From Synechococcus sp. MW101C3 (GTDB lineage: Bacteria > Cyanobacteriota > Cyanobacteriia > PCC-6307 > Cyanobiaceae), in contig NZ_NQKX01000005.1 in assembly GCF_002252635.1 (NCBI RefSeq), positions 230,781 through 294,780 of the forward strand: 64,000 nucleotides of DNA. The letters are read 5' to 3'. This document shows positions 1 to 9,194 of this stretch, one piece after another; the first letter of the stretch is position 1, and every line of letters begins with the position of its first letter. A program made the translations under genes and the position numbers. The notes beneath the pieces are model-generated. The model had not been told where the DNA came from. It saw only the letters and a list, made by a program, of their open reading frames with translations, and ran no database searches.

Positions 1-1203
1 CACTACGGTCCGCGCCGCCCCGCCACCGACGCCGCCCTGAAGAAGGCGCTCAAGGGGGTGGATCTGCTGCTCACCAGCTACGGCCTGCTGCAACGCGACA
101 ACGAACTGCTGGCGGCGATCGACTGGCAGGGGATGGTGATCGATGAAGCGCAGGCGATCAAGAACCCCAGCTCGAAGCAGAGCCAGTCGGCGCGGGATCT
201 GGCGCGGGCGGGCAAGCAGAGCCGCTTCCGCATCGCCCTCACCGGCACGCCGGTGGAGAACCGGGTGAGTGAGCTGTGGGCGCTGATGGATTTCCTCAAC
301 CCGCGCGTGCTGGGCGAGGAGGAATTCTTCCGCCAGCGCTACCGGCTGCCGATCGAGCGCTACGGCGACACCGCCTCCCTGCGCGACCTCAAGGCGCGCG
401 TGGGGCCGTTCATCCTGCGGCGCCTGAAAACCGATAAATCAATCATCTCCGACCTGCCCGAAAAGGTGGAGCTGAACGAGTGGGTGGGGCTCTCGCCGGA
501 GCAGGTGACGCTCTACCGCAAGACGGTGGACGACAGCCTCGACACCATCGCCCGGGCGCCGCTGGGCCAGAAGCACGGCCAGGTGCTGGCGCTGCTCACC
601 AGGCTGAAGCAGATCTGCAACCACCCGGCGCTGGCGCTGAAGGAAACCGGCGTGGGCAACGGCTTCGCCAGCCGCTCCGCCAAGGTGCAACGCCTCGACG
701 AGATCGTGGAGGAGGTGATCGAAGCGGGCGATCGGGCGCTGCTGTTCACCCAGTTCGCCGAATGGGGCCACCTGCTGCAGGCCCACCTGCAGCAGCGCTT
801 CCGCCAGGAGGTGCCCTTCCTCTACGGCAGCAGCAGCAAGAGCGAGCGGCAGGCGATGGTCGACCGCTTCCAGGAGGATCCGCGCGGCCCGCAGCTGTTT
901 TTGCTGTCGTTGAAAGCCGGTGGGGTGGGCCTCAACCTCACGCGCGCCAGCCATGTGTTCCACATCGACCGCTGGTGGAACCCGGCGGTGGAGAACCAGG
1001 CCACCGACCGCGCCTACCGCATCGGCCAGACCAACCGGGTGATGGTGCACAAGTTCATCACCAGCGGCTCGGTGGAGGAAAAGATCGACCGCATGATCCG
1101 CGAGAAATCCCGCCTGGCCGAAGACATCATCGGCAGCGGCGAGGAATGGCTCGGCGGGCTCGACCCCGGCCAGCTGCGCGACCTGGTGGCCCTCGACGAC
1201 TGA
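1..1203 (+). CDS. SNF2/SWI2-family DEAD-box helicase, C-terminal part (5' end outside window)
   Basis: The reading frame is open from base 1, so the gene begins before the window; the GTG at 58 is internal. The visible 400 residues carry the end of the first ATPase lobe with a Walker B box of SNF2 type (VIDEAQAIKN), motif III (ALTGTPVENR) and the second RecA lobe with LKAGGVGLNLT and QATDRAYRIGQ (motifs V and VI). These are signatures of bacterial SNF2 ATPases, which move along duplex DNA or remodel protein-DNA or RNA polymerase complexes. The Walker A lobe and any N-terminal SWIM or zinc domain lie upstream and cannot be judged. No operon partner is visible: the next gene follows after 71 bp and belongs to phosphate transport. 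The family call is firm; the biological role is not known. Confidence 0.93.
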   Translation, partial: HYGPRRPATDAALKKALKGVDLLLTSYGLLQRDNELLAAIDWQGMVIDEAQAIKNPSSKQSQSARDLARAGKQSRFRIALTGTPVENRVSELWALMDFLNPRVLGEEEFFRQRYRLPIERYGDTASLRDLKARVGPFILRRLKTDKSIISDLPEKVELNEWVGLSPEQVTLYRKTVDDSLDTIARAPLGQKHGQVLALLTRLKQICNHPALALKETGVGNGFASRSAKVQRLDEIVEEVIEAGDRALLFTQFAEWGHLLQAHLQQRFRQEVPFLYGSSSKSERQAMVDRFQEDPRGPQLFLLSLKAGGVGLNLTRASHVFHIDRWWNPAVENQATDRAYRIGQTNRVMVHKFITSGSVEEKIDRMIREKSRLAEDIIGSGEEWLGGLDPGQLRDLVALDD

Positions 1204-1274
1204 GCGGCGCCGTGGTCGGGCTCGGCGGCAGCGGGTACGGTGCAGGCACGGCTGGATCGGGGAGAGGGTGACAG

Positions 1275-1937
1275 GTGGCGAATGAGACTCCACCGCTGTT
1301 CGGCAAGACCCGCTTCCTGGAAGGCCTGATCGACGAGTTCCTCGACAAGATCGCCGAGGGGGTGATCGTGGGGGAGCTGGGCCTCAAGGCCTATCTATGC
1401 GGCAGTGAAGAAGAAGCGATCTGCCTGGAGAAGCTCAACCAGCTCACCGAGATCAAACGGCGTTGCAGCGAGCTGCGCCGCACGATCGTGACCATGCTCT
1501 ACACCGAGATGCTGCTGCCTGATGCCCGCGGCGATGTGCTGCGGCTGCTCGGCAGCCTGTTCGCCCTGCTCGATGACATGGGCGACGACTTCGAGGAGCT
1601 GATGATCGTGCAGCCCCAGCGGCTGCCGGAATTCGGCGCGGATTTCGCCGAGCTCACGGCGATGGCGGTCCGCGGCGTGCAGGCCGTGCTGGTGGCGGCG
1701 CGCACCTTCTTCCGCACCCCGGCGGCGGTGCGCGACCACCTCAACGAGGTGCGGGTGTTCGAGGACCAAACCGACCGACTCGCCTACAAGCTCAAGCGCC
1801 GGATCGTGGCGGCCGATCTGAGTTTCGAGCAGCGCACGCTGCTGCGGGAAACGGCGGCCATGCTCGATGGCCTGGCCGACAAGGCGGAGAACATCGGCGA
1901 CGACCTCTCCATCTTCGCGATCAAGCGATCCCTCTGA
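1275..1937 (+). CDS. DUF47/PhoU-like phosphate transport accessory protein
   Basis: A 220-residue, mostly helical protein with no membrane segment. The acidic helical pattern and the final stretch with LADKAENIGDDL match DUF47 (PhoU-like) proteins, which bind metal through acidic residues and are usually encoded directly before a PiT phosphate transporter, as here (about 15 bp apart). Its likely role is to modulate that transporter at the inner face of the membrane. The GTG start is preceded by a purine-rich GGAGAGGG ribosome site. The family assignment rests on recognised sequence and context together; the regulatory role is inferred. Confidence 0.85.
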   Translation: MANETPPLFGKTRFLEGLIDEFLDKIAEGVIVGELGLKAYLCGSEEEAICLEKLNQLTEIKRRCSELRRTIVTMLYTEMLLPDARGDVLRLLGSLFALLDDMGDDFEELMIVQPQRLPEFGADFAELTAMAVRGVQAVLVAARTFFRTPAAVRDHLNEVRVFEDQTDRLAYKLKRRIVAADLSFEQRTLLRETAAMLDGLADKAENIGDDLSIFAIKRSL

Positions 1938-1952
1938 GCCGCCGCCTTGACC

Positions 1953-3065
1953 ATGGCCCTGATCGTCACGCTCATCTTTCTCTCCAGCGGCCTGTTCCTC
2001 GGCTGGTCGATGGGCGCGAACGACGCCTCCAACGCCTTCGGCACCGCGGTGGCCACGCGGATGATCCGCTTCCCCACCGCCGCCTTCCTCTGCAGCACGT
2101 TCGTGATCATCGGGGCGGTCACGAGCGGCAGCGGCGCCGCCGAGGGGCTCAGCCAGCTGGGCGCGATCAACGCCCTGCCGGGGGCTTTCACCGCCGCCCT
2201 GGCGGCCGCACTCACGGTGGCCTGGATGAGCGCCGTGGGGCTGCCGGCTTCCACCGGCCAGGCGGTGGTGGGCTCGATCATCGGCTGGAACCTGTTCAGC
2301 GGTTCCCCCACCGACCTGGGCACGTTGGGCCGGATCGCGGCCACCTGGGTGGTGTCGCCCGTGCTCGGGGCGATCTTCGCGATGGTGATGTACAAGCTGC
2401 TGGTGGCCTGGATCAGCTTCACCAAGCCCCACCTGCTCTCGATCGATCGCAACACCCGCAGCGGCCTGCTGCTGGCAGGGATCTTCGGCTCCTATGCGAT
2501 CGGCGCCAACGGCATCGGCAATGTGATGGGCTTCTTCGTGGAGGCCTCACCATTCCGTGAGCTGCGGCTGGGGCCGTTCGAGGTGTCGTCGGTGGAGCAG
2601 CTGTTTCTGATCGGCGCCATCGCCGTGGCGGTGGGTGTGTACACCTATTCCCGCCGCGTGATGATGACTGTGGGCGACAGCCTGCTGACCCTCTCCCCGC
2701 TGGCGGCGCTGGTGGTGGTGGTGTCGCACTCGCTGGTGCTGTTTCTGTTTTCCTCCACGGCGCTGGAAAGCCTGCTGGCGGGCTGGGGGCTGCCCACGAT
2801 TCCGCTGCTGCCGGTGTCGGGCTCGCAGGCGGTGATCGGCTCGGTGCTGGGCATCGGCCTGCTGCAGGGCATGAAAGGGGTGCGCCAGATCCGCTGGGGC
2901 GTGCTGGGCGGCATCGCCTCCGGCTGGATCACCACGCCCCTGATCGCGGCGGTGATCGGTTTCGTGCTGCTGTTCGTGGTGCAGAACGTGTTCGGCCAGG
3001 AGGTGTACCAGGCGAGCCGGCCGCTGGCGGTGGCAGTGTTGGCGGCAGGCCACGCTGCACCCTGA
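1953..3065 (+). CDS. PiT-family inorganic phosphate permease
   Basis: About 370 residues with roughly ten hydrophobic segments. The PiT signature is duplicated: GWSMGANDASNAFGTAVATR near the N-terminus and GSYAIGANGIGNVMG near the middle. The two halves form the inverted repeat typical of PitA-type H+ or Na+ coupled phosphate carriers. The ATG at 1953 is preferred; a TTG six bases earlier is also open. The gene follows the DUF47 gene closely and is followed without a gap by the 3066 gene, so a three- or four-gene operon is likely. The substrate is inferred from the family; sulfate or metal-phosphate transport cannot be excluded. Confidence 0.92.
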   Translation: MALIVTLIFLSSGLFLGWSMGANDASNAFGTAVATRMIRFPTAAFLCSTFVIIGAVTSGSGAAEGLSQLGAINALPGAFTAALAAALTVAWMSAVGLPASTGQAVVGSIIGWNLFSGSPTDLGTLGRIAATWVVSPVLGAIFAMVMYKLLVAWISFTKPHLLSIDRNTRSGLLLAGIFGSYAIGANGIGNVMGFFVEASPFRELRLGPFEVSSVEQLFLIGAIAVAVGVYTYSRRVMMTVGDSLLTLSPLAALVVVVSHSLVLFLFSSTALESLLAGWGLPTIPLLPVSGSQAVIGSVLGIGLLQGMKGVRQIRWGVLGGIASGWITTPLIAAVIGFVLLFVVQNVFGQEVYQASRPLAVAVLAAGHAAP

Positions 3066-3542
3066 ATGTCAGCCCCTCCCACCGCATCCGCTCCTGAACA
3101 GCTGCAGGCGGCGCTGTTTCACTTCGCGATCGGCGAACTGGTGCGCCAGCACCGCAGCAGCTTTCCGCCGCTGTGGACCACCGAAAGCTGGGCCAAGCTG
3201 ATGATCTGGCTGGCACTCAACTGCGGCTGCAGCGGCGACGACGAGGGCCTGCGCCAGTTCGCGGCGTCGCTGGGGCCCGCCCTGGCCCGCACCCTGCGGC
3301 AGACCTTCTTCGAGCGCACGCTGGAGGACCTGGAGCTGCGCCTGCTGGCCGATCCAGCCGACCCGCAGGTGGTGCTGCTGCCTTTGCCTGGCGCTGGGGC
3401 ACTGCCGCCCGAGCGGGTAGCCGAAGCGCTGGCCCGCGTGGGGCTCAGCGCGCTGGTGGTGGCGGATCCTGCCGGCTGGCAGCAGCTGGACGGCCTGGTG
3501 GCCGTGCCCTGGGCCCAAGCCAGCGAAGCTGCCCACTCATGA
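3066..3542 (+). CDS. conserved hypothetical protein in phosphate operon
   Basis: A 158-residue protein that I do not recognise. It begins immediately after the stop of the PiT gene and overlaps the next gene by four bases (ATGA), so it is translated as part of an operon. The sequence is soluble and mostly helical at the N-terminus (residues 10-100, Trp and Leu rich, with two Cys near residue 55), followed by a short alpha/beta section. No catalytic motif or membrane segment is visible. Tight coupling to both neighbours is the best evidence that it is real. Confidence 0.7.
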   Translation: MSAPPTASAPEQLQAALFHFAIGELVRQHRSSFPPLWTTESWAKLMIWLALNCGCSGDDEGLRQFAASLGPALARTLRQTFFERTLEDLELRLLADPADPQVVLLPLPGAGALPPERVAEALARVGLSALVVADPAGWQQLDGLVAVPWAQASEAAHS

Positions 3543-4198
3543 ACCTGATCGGCACCTACCGCAACGCCGGCTATGCGGCTCTCGCCGACGGCATCTGCGC
3601 CTTCTACGAGCGCCGCACCGACCTGCAGCGCCGCGGCGTGGCCTTCGGCGAGCCGCAGGCCGGCGCCGATGCTGCCGCTTCCACCGGCGCTGCCTCCACA
3701 CCCGCCAAGGTGTCGACCGACATCAGCCTGGTGGCGATCGACCGCAGCGATCCGGAGGCCTTCGCCCTGGCGGAGGTGATCGTGCGCGGCGTGAACGCCG
3801 GGCTGGAGCGTTACCTGCAGGAGCGTCCGCTGCTGCGCCAGTGCGCGCCGGAGCAGTCGCTGTTCGTGCTGCCGATCTTCAACCTGCAGCGCTACGCCCC
3901 CGGCGAAGCCTTCCACGCCTGGCACTGCGACTGGACCACCAGCGACGAGGCCACCGAGCCGATCCGTCGCCTGCTGGCCTGGATCCTCTACTGCAACGAC
4001 GTGCCCGACGGCGGCACCGAATTCCACTGGCAGGACCATCACGTGGAAGCCGTGAAAGGCACCCTGGCGATCTTCCCGGCAGGCATCTCCCACATCCATC
4101 GCGGTCGGGTGAGTCACGAGCACAGCAAAACGATCGCCACAGGCTGGATCAACGCTGGCCGGCGCGAGGATTACATCGCTCGGCTGGCGGCCGGTTGA
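3539..4198 (+). CDS. 2-oxoglutarate/Fe(II)-dependent oxygenase, prolyl 4-hydroxylase type
   Basis: A 219-residue protein starting at the ATG that overlaps the previous stop; the longer open frame back to 3173 is a shadow of the preceding gene. The double-stranded beta-helix core shows the iron ligands HCD (in FHAWHCDWTTSD), and a distal His in SHIHRG, followed by basic residues that would hold 2-oxoglutarate. This fits the PF13640-type 2OG-Fe(II) oxygenases, which hydroxylate proteins or small molecules. The substrate is unknown. The final 256 bases (3935-4190) are repeated at 5211-5466 without insertions or deletions, so the gene was partly duplicated. Confidence 0.85.
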   Translation: MNLIGTYRNAGYAALADGICAFYERRTDLQRRGVAFGEPQAGADAAASTGAASTPAKVSTDISLVAIDRSDPEAFALAEVIVRGVNAGLERYLQERPLLRQCAPEQSLFVLPIFNLQRYAPGEAFHAWHCDWTTSDEATEPIRRLLAWILYCNDVPDGGTEFHWQDHHVEAVKGTLAIFPAGISHIHRGRVSHEHSKTIATGWINAGRREDYIARLAAG

Positions 4199-4394
4199 GC
4201 TGTGAGCATCCGATCTGCCTTGTTGGATGGAACGAACCAAGCAAGAACAAGGCCCAGCATTCAAATGGGTGAAGCCGAGCAAGTGGGTATCGGATCCGCT
4301 GACTCAGCGATCGACCGATCACGAGCGCCAATCTCTATACATCCAGAATCCCTGAAACCTGTTGCCTGAGGTAGAATGGCCGAAGAGGTGACAC
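4199..4394. other. intergenic, start of less GC-rich segment
   Basis: No gene is visible. The base composition falls here and stays lower up to about 5200. The octamer ATCTGCCT at 4213-4220 recurs at 5193-5200, so the two copies bracket the toxin-antitoxin segment; this could be a target-site duplication or chance. Confidence 0.4.
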
Positions 4395-4703
4395 ATGACT
4401 GCTCTTCTCGAGAATCACGAAGAAGCCATCGCCGAGCTGTGTCGCAAGTACAGCGTTCAAAGACTTTTTGCGTTTGGATCAGCAATTAGGGACGATTTTC
4501 GGCCAGGCGAAAGCGATGTTGACCTCCTCGTCGAATTTGCCCCAATTGGTGGACACGCTAAATTCCATGCTTATTTTGAGATGCTTGAAGAGTTGCAGAG
4601 AGTGCTCGGCACCAAGGTAGATCTTGTCATGAGCGGCGCAGTGAGCAATGCAATCATCTCGCGCGAGATTGAGAAAACAAAAAGGATAATCTATGCCGCG
4701 TGA
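4395..4703 (+). CDS. mntA: MNT-type nucleotidyltransferase antitoxin
   Basis: A 102-residue protein with the minimal nucleotidyltransferase signature: GSAIRDDFRPGESDVDLLVEF, i.e. Gly-Ser followed about ten residues later by Asp-x-Asp, plus a later acidic strand (KVDLVMSG). MNT proteins of HEPN/MNT pairs adenylylate a Tyr on the HEPN toxin and so silence it. The gene overlaps the start of the HEPN reading frame by 11 bases, the usual arrangement for the pair. It appears intact although its toxin partner is broken. The local sequence is more AT-rich than the surrounding genes, which suggests horizontal transfer. Confidence 0.88.
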   Translation: MTALLENHEEAIAELCRKYSVQRLFAFGSAIRDDFRPGESDVDLLVEFAPIGGHAKFHAYFEMLEELQRVLGTKVDLVMSGAVSNAIISREIEKTKRIIYAA

Positions 4704-5090
4704 AACGACGGCTTATCTCCATGACATCATCGATGCGTGCGATTCGATTGCATCGATCCCTAGCGGCATCTCGGTGGAAACGTATGGCAGTATGGCAAAC
4801 TGCGCGAGAAGAGATCTGCAGTAGAACGCGAGTTTATTGTCATTGGCGAAGCAGCCTCAATGCTGGCAAGATTCTCACCCGAGAGATTTAATCGCCTATC
4901 GGATGGCCGCAAAGCCATTGGGCTTCGCAACATACTCACCCACAACTATGCCTCGGTTGACCACGAGACGATTTAGGAAACCGCCCTTCAGGATGCTCCT
5001 AAGCTGAGGAGAGAATGTATTGAGATGCTCAGGGAATCGGAGGATACCGTGAAAGACGGGCTTGAGAGCAGGCCGGAAACAGCCGGATAA
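4693..5090 (+). pseudogene. HEPN (DUF86) RNase toxin, broken by 8-bp duplication and amber codon
   Basis: The frame opens at ATG 4693 with an HEPN-like N-terminus (MPRETTAYLHDIIDACDSI) and stops at 4822. The HEPN protein resumes in another frame from about 4791 (YGKLREKRSAVEREFIVIGEA) and contains the RNase motif RNILTHNY (R-x4-6-H). An in-frame TAG at 4974 stands where these families often have Trp (HETI-W), and the frame then continues to a natural end at 5090. The frame break lies on GTATGGCA repeated in tandem at 4782-4789 and 4790-4797; removing one copy restores one continuous HEPN reading. The toxin is therefore inactivated by two separate lesions unless either is a sequencing error. 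Confidence 0.85.
4782..4797 (+). repeat. 8-bp tandem duplication GTATGGCA x2 inside HEPN gene
   Basis: The unit GTATGGCA occurs twice without a spacer. Deleting one unit rejoins the two halves of the HEPN toxin in frame, so this looks like a replication-slippage mutation. Confidence 0.85.
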
Positions 5091-5210
5091 CGCCTTTATC
5101 TTTAGCCGCCTCAACATGATTCTTGCTCGCGCCCACAACTCATTGCGGCCAAGTCATCGCGAAGATTCCAAGGATTCATGTCGACTCGGCCAATCTGCCT
5201 CCTCTACTAG

Positions 5211-5498
5211 ACCACCAGCGAGGAGGCCACCGTGCCGATCCGCCGCATGCTCGCCTGGATCCTCACCTGCAACGACGTGCCCGACGGCGGCACCGATTTC
5301 CAGTGGAAAGACCACCACGTGGAAGCTGTAAAAGGCACCCTGACGATCTTCCCGGCAGGCACCTCCCACATCCACCGGGGCCGGATGAGCCACGAGCACA
5401 CCAAAACGATCGCCACCGGCTGGATCAACGCCGGCAGCCAGGAGGATGACCTGGGGCGGCTGGCGTCGTCCCCTGCCCCTGCTCCATCCGCACGATGA
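5211..5498 (+). pseudogene. truncated second copy of 2OG-Fe(II) oxygenase (3' part only)
   Basis: Bases 5211-5466 align without gaps to 3935-4190 of the complete oxygenase gene, encoding the second half of the beta-helix (RRMLAWILTCNDVPDGGTDF, SHIHRGRMSHEHTKT). The part that carries the first two iron ligands (HCD) is missing and a TAG precedes the homologous stretch at 5208, so the fragment cannot form an active oxygenase. Differences between the copies are mostly single substitutions, many silent, which implies that it was under selection before truncation or that duplication was not recent. It ends with an ATGA overlap into the next gene, probably the original gene junction. A GTG at 5232 could still start an 88-residue product. 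Confidence 0.85.
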
Positions 5499-6193
5499 AG
5501 ATCGATCCCGACCTCCGGCGCCGCACCCTGCGGGCCGCCATCGCCCTGCTCGAAACGGCCCATGATCCGGAGCATGTGTTCCCCCATGCGGTGCCCCTGC
5601 TGGATGCCCTCGGCAGCTCGGCTCTGGGGGATCTGGGCCGGGCCCAGTTGCTGGAGGATCCCGCCCTCAGCGCCCTCGCCGCTGAGCGCTACTGGGGTCC
5701 CTGGCCCTCGGCCCCGGAGTTGCGTTCCCTGCCGAACGGCAGCCTCGGCCAGCTCTATCAGGCGCGGTTCGATCGGCTTGGGCTGCATGCGCCACCACCA
5801 CCGGACACCTCCGGCATGGACGGCCCCGGCGCCTACCTGCAACAGCGGCTGCGCTTCACCCATGACCTCCATCACACCGTGCTGGCCATTCCCGTGGACG
5901 TGCCTGGGGAGGCCGCGGGTTCCGCGTACTACGCCTCGGCCCTTCGCCAGCCTGCCTCTGCCGCCGTATTGACGGCCTGGATCTTCCACGGCTTCGAGGT
6001 GCCCGAGGAGAACGAGCGCCTCTGGAATGGCATTCGCTTCGGACTGGAGGTAGCCCGGCTGGGGCCCACCCTGCTGGCGATGCGCTGGGAAGAAGGCTGG
6101 GCGCTGCCGATCGCCGCTTGGCGTCAGCGGCTGGGGCTGGACGAGCTGCTGGCGGCGACCCCGTTTCCGGAGGAGCTGGCCCTGCTGAGTTGA
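5495..6193 (+). CDS. Coq4-family protein
   Basis: A 232-residue soluble protein. The stretch from His-139 reads HDLHH followed by eleven residues and Glu, matching the HDxxH-x11-E metal-binding signature of Coq4, a protein that in other organisms organises or acts in ubiquinone synthesis (C1 decarboxylation and hydroxylation has been proposed). In a cyanobacterium a quinone-related role such as plastoquinone would be the natural inference, but this is not shown. The ATG overlaps the stop of the oxygenase fragment (ATGA), so it was probably cotranscribed with the oxygenase gene before the duplication. Confidence 0.7.
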   Translation: MKIDPDLRRRTLRAAIALLETAHDPEHVFPHAVPLLDALGSSALGDLGRAQLLEDPALSALAAERYWGPWPSAPELRSLPNGSLGQLYQARFDRLGLHAPPPPDTSGMDGPGAYLQQRLRFTHDLHHTVLAIPVDVPGEAAGSAYYASALRQPASAAVLTAWIFHGFEVPEENERLWNGIRFGLEVARLGPTLLAMRWEEGWALPIAAWRQRLGLDELLAATPFPEELALLS

Positions 6194-6236
6194 GTCCCTT
6201 TGAGACCATGGGCTGATTGCCCTGTACTGACCCGCC

Positions 6237-9119
6237 GTGCCCGAGGCCGCCTGCCCCGCCCCCAGCCCTGATGGCGCCGCTGCCGCCGAGGCCCTGCCCA
6301 AGACCTACGACCCGAGCGGCACGGAAGCCCGCTGGCAGGCGGCCTGGGAGGCGGCGGGCGCCTTTCACCCCGACCCCAACGCCCCCGGCGAGCCGTTTTC
6401 TGTGGTGATCCCGCCGCCGAACGTGACCGGCAGCCTGCACATGGGTCACGGCTTCGAGACGGCCCTGATCGACACGATCGTGCGCTTCCAACGCCTGCGC
6501 GGTCGCAACGTGCTGTGCCTGCCCGGCACCGACCACGCCTCGATCGCGGTGCAGTCGATCCTGGAGAAGCAGATCAAGGCGGAAGGCGGCAGTAAGGACG
6601 ACCTGGGCCGCGACGCCTTCCTCGAGCGCGCCTGGGCCTGGAAGGCCGAGAGCGGCGGCACGATCGTGGGCCAGCTGCGCCGGCTCGGCTATTCGGTGGA
6701 TTGGCGGCGCGAGCGCTTCACGCTCGATCCCAGCCTCAACAAGGCGGTGGTGGAAGCCTTCGTGCGCCTGCACGAGCAGGGGCTGATCTACCGGGGCGAA
6801 TACCTGGTGAACTGGTGCCCGGCCTCGGGATCGGCGGTGAGCGATCTGGAGGTGGAGATGAAGGAGCTCGACGGGCACCTCTGGCACTTCCGCTACCCGC
6901 TCACCGATGGCGCAGCGGGTGACGCCGCAGGTGACACCGCCGGCCTGGATCATCTGGTGGTGGCCACCACCCGCCCCGAAACCCTGCTGGGCGACACCGG
7001 TGTGGCCGTGCACCCGGACGACCCCCGCTACGCCGCCCTGGTGGGCCGCACGATCACGCTGCCACTGGTGGGTCGTCAGATCCCGATCGTGGCCGATGCG
7101 CACGTGGATCCGGCCTTCGGCACCGGTTGCGTCAAGGTGACCCCCGCCCACGACCCCAATGACTTCGCGATCGGCGCCCGCCACGGCCTGCCGCTGATCA
7201 CGGTGATGGCCAAGGACGGCTCGATGAACGCCGCCGCCGGCCGCTTCGCCGGGCTGGATCGCTTCGAGGCGCGCGCGGCGGTGGTGGCGGCGATGGAGGC
7301 GGAAGGGTTCCTGGTGAAGGTGGAGCCGCACCGCCACAGCGTGCCCTTCTCCGACCGGGGCAAGGTGCCGGTGGAGCCGCTGCTCTCCACCCAGTGGTTC
7401 GCGCGGGCTGAGCCGCTGGCCGCCCGCTGCCGCGCAGCGCTCGATCAGGGCGAACCTCGCTTCGTGCCGCAGCGCTGGGAGAAGGTCTACCGCGACTGGC
7501 TCACCGACATCCGCGACTGGTGCATCAGCCGCCAGCTCTGGTGGGGCCACCGCATCCCCGCCTGGTTCGTGGTCAGCGAGACGAACGGCGTGATCAGCGA
7601 CGCCACCCCCTACGTGGTGGCCCGCGACGCCGAGGAGGCCCAGTCCAAAGCCGAGGCGCAGTTCGGCGCCGCCAGCCGGGCAGCGGGCCGCGCGCTGCAG
7701 CTGGAGCAGGACCCCGACGTGCTCGACACCTGGTTCTCCAGTGGCCTCTGGCCCTTCTCCACGCTCGGCTGGCCCGATGCGAACGCCGCCGATCTGGCCA
7801 CCTGGTATCCCACCAGCGTGCTGGTCACCGGCTTCGACATCATCTTTTTCTGGGTGGCGCGCATGACGATGCTGGCCGGCGCCTTCCTGCAGGAAGACGG
7901 CGTGCCGGTGGGCGGCCGCGACACCTGGATCCCCTTCCGCGACGTGATGATCCACGGCCTGGTGCGGGACGAGAACAACCGCAAGATGAGCAAGAGCGCC
8001 GGCAACGGCATCGATCCGCTGCCGTTGATCGAGCGTTACGGCGCCGATGCCCTGCGCTTCGCCCTGGTGCGCGAAGTGGCCGGCGCCGGCCAGGACATCC
8101 GTCTCGACTACGACCGCGCCAGCGGCAACTCGGCCACGGTGGAAGGGGCGCGCAACTTCGCCAACAAGCTCTGGAATGCCACCCGCTTCGCCCTGATCAA
8201 CCTGGGCGGCGAAACGCCCGCCAGCCTGGGGGAACCGGATCCGGCCGCGCTGACCCTGGCCGACCGCTGGATCCTGTCGCGGCTGGCGCGGGTGAACGGC
8301 GAAACGGCGGAGCGCTACGGCAGCTACGCCCTGGGCGAGGCCGCCAAAGGCCTCTACGAGTTCGCCTGGAACGAGGTGTGCGACTGGACGATCGAGCTGC
8401 TCAAGCGGCGCCTCAACCCCCGCCCCGCCGTTGAGGGCAAGCCGCTCAGCGCTGAAGTGCTGGCGGATCAGCGCGTGGCCCGCCAGGTGCTGGCCAAGGT
8501 GCTGAACGAGCTGCTGGTGCTGCTGCATCCGCTCATGCCGCACCTGAGCGAGGAGCTCTGGCACGGCCTCACCGGCGCCCCTGAGGGCACCTTCCTGGCG
8601 CTGCAGGCCTGGCCGGCGCTGGACGCCGCCGCCCTCGACGCCGCCCTGGAAGCCCAGTTCGCCGAACTGATCGAGGCGATCCGGGTGGTGCGCAACCTGC
8701 GCGCCGTGGCCGGGCTCAAGCCCTCCCAGGCCGCGCCGGTGGTGTTCGTGACCGGCCGGCCGGAGCTGGCCGCCGTGCTGCGCGCCGGCAGCGGCGACAT
8801 CACCGCCCTCACCCGGGCGGCGTCGGTGGAGGTGCGCAAGACCAGCACCAGCGCCCGCTGCCTGGCGGCGGTGAGCGGCGAGCTGCAGGTGCTGCTGCCG
8901 ATCGAAGGCCTGGTGGATCTCGACGCCCTGCGCGGCCGGCTGGAGAAAGACATCGCCAAGGCCGAGAAGGAGATCAAGGGCCTGGCCGGCCGCCTGGCCA
9001 ACCCCAACTTCGCCGGCAAGGCGCCGCCCGAGGTGGTGGCCGAGTGCCAGGCCAACCTGGCCGAAGCCGAAGCCCAGGCGGCCCTGGCGCGGCAGCGGCT
9101 GGCGGATCTTGGAGCCTGA
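6237..9119 (+). CDS. valS: valyl-tRNA synthetase
   Basis: A 960-residue class I synthetase. The HIGH motif is in [15 protein letters not shown] (near residue 65) and the KMSKS motif in [10 protein letters not shown] (near residue 583). The connective editing domain lies between them ([18 protein letters not shown]), followed by the anticodon-binding helical domain and a C-terminal coiled coil rich in Lys/Glu/Ala (last 70 residues), as in bacterial ValRS. The start is GTG at 6237. It charges tRNA-Val with valine and hydrolyses misactivated threonine. A decayed fragment of the same gene lies at 12711-12872. Confidence 0.97.
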   Translation: MPEAACPAPSPDGAAAAEALPKTYDPSGTEARWQAAWEAAGAFHPDPNAPGEPFSVVIPPPNVTGSLHMGHGFETALIDTIVRFQRLRGRNVLCLPGTDHASIAVQSILEKQIKAEGGSKDDLGRDAFLERAWAWKAESGGTIVGQLRRLGYSVDWRRERFTLDPSLNKAVVEAFVRLHEQGLIYRGEYLVNWCPASGSAVSDLEVEMKELDGHLWHFRYPLTDGAAGDAAGDTAGLDHLVVATTRPETLLGDTGVAVHPDDPRYAALVGRTITLPLVGRQIPIVADAHVDPAFGTGCVKVTPAHDPNDFAIGARHGLPLITVMAKDGSMNAAAGRFAGLDRFEARAAVVAAMEAEGFLVKVEPHRHSVPFSDRGKVPVEPLLSTQWFARAEPLAARCRAALDQGEPRFVPQRWEKVYRDWLTDIRDWCISRQLWWGHRIPAWFVVSETNGVISDATPYVVARDAEEAQSKAEAQFGAASRAAGRALQLEQDPDVLDTWFSSGLWPFSTLGWPDANAADLATWYPTSVLVTGFDIIFFWVARMTMLAGAFLQEDGVPVGGRDTWIPFRDVMIHGLVRDENNRKMSKSAGNGIDPLPLIERYGADALRFALVREVAGAGQDIRLDYDRASGNSATVEGARNFANKLWNATRFALINLGGETPASLGEPDPAALTLADRWILSRLARVNGETAERYGSYALGEAAKGLYEFAWNEVCDWTIELLKRRLNPRPAVEGKPLSAEVLADQRVARQVLAKVLNELLVLLHPLMPHLSEELWHGLTGAPEGTFLALQAWPALDAAALDAALEAQFAELIEAIRVVRNLRAVAGLKPSQAAPVVFVTGRPELAAVLRAGSGDITALTRAASVEVRKTSTSARCLAAVSGELQVLLPIEGLVDLDALRGRLEKDIAKAEKEIKGLAGRLANPNFAGKAPPEVVAECQANLAEAEAQAALARQRLADLGA

Positions 9120-9194
9120 TGCACGTGCTAATGCCCTCATAAGCCATCGTTAACGAGCTGGGGCCGTGGCTGGCTGAGGGTTCTAGGGATCCCC

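Noticed and set aside
480..1271. Long open frames opposite or inside the helicase gene and other GC-rich genes
   Set aside because: They are GC-bias shadows: Arg/Ala/Pro/Gly-rich translations without domains.
3173..3538. Upstream extension of the oxygenase frame
   Set aside because: It overlaps the coding region of the 3066 gene; the ATGA junction at 3539 is a better start.
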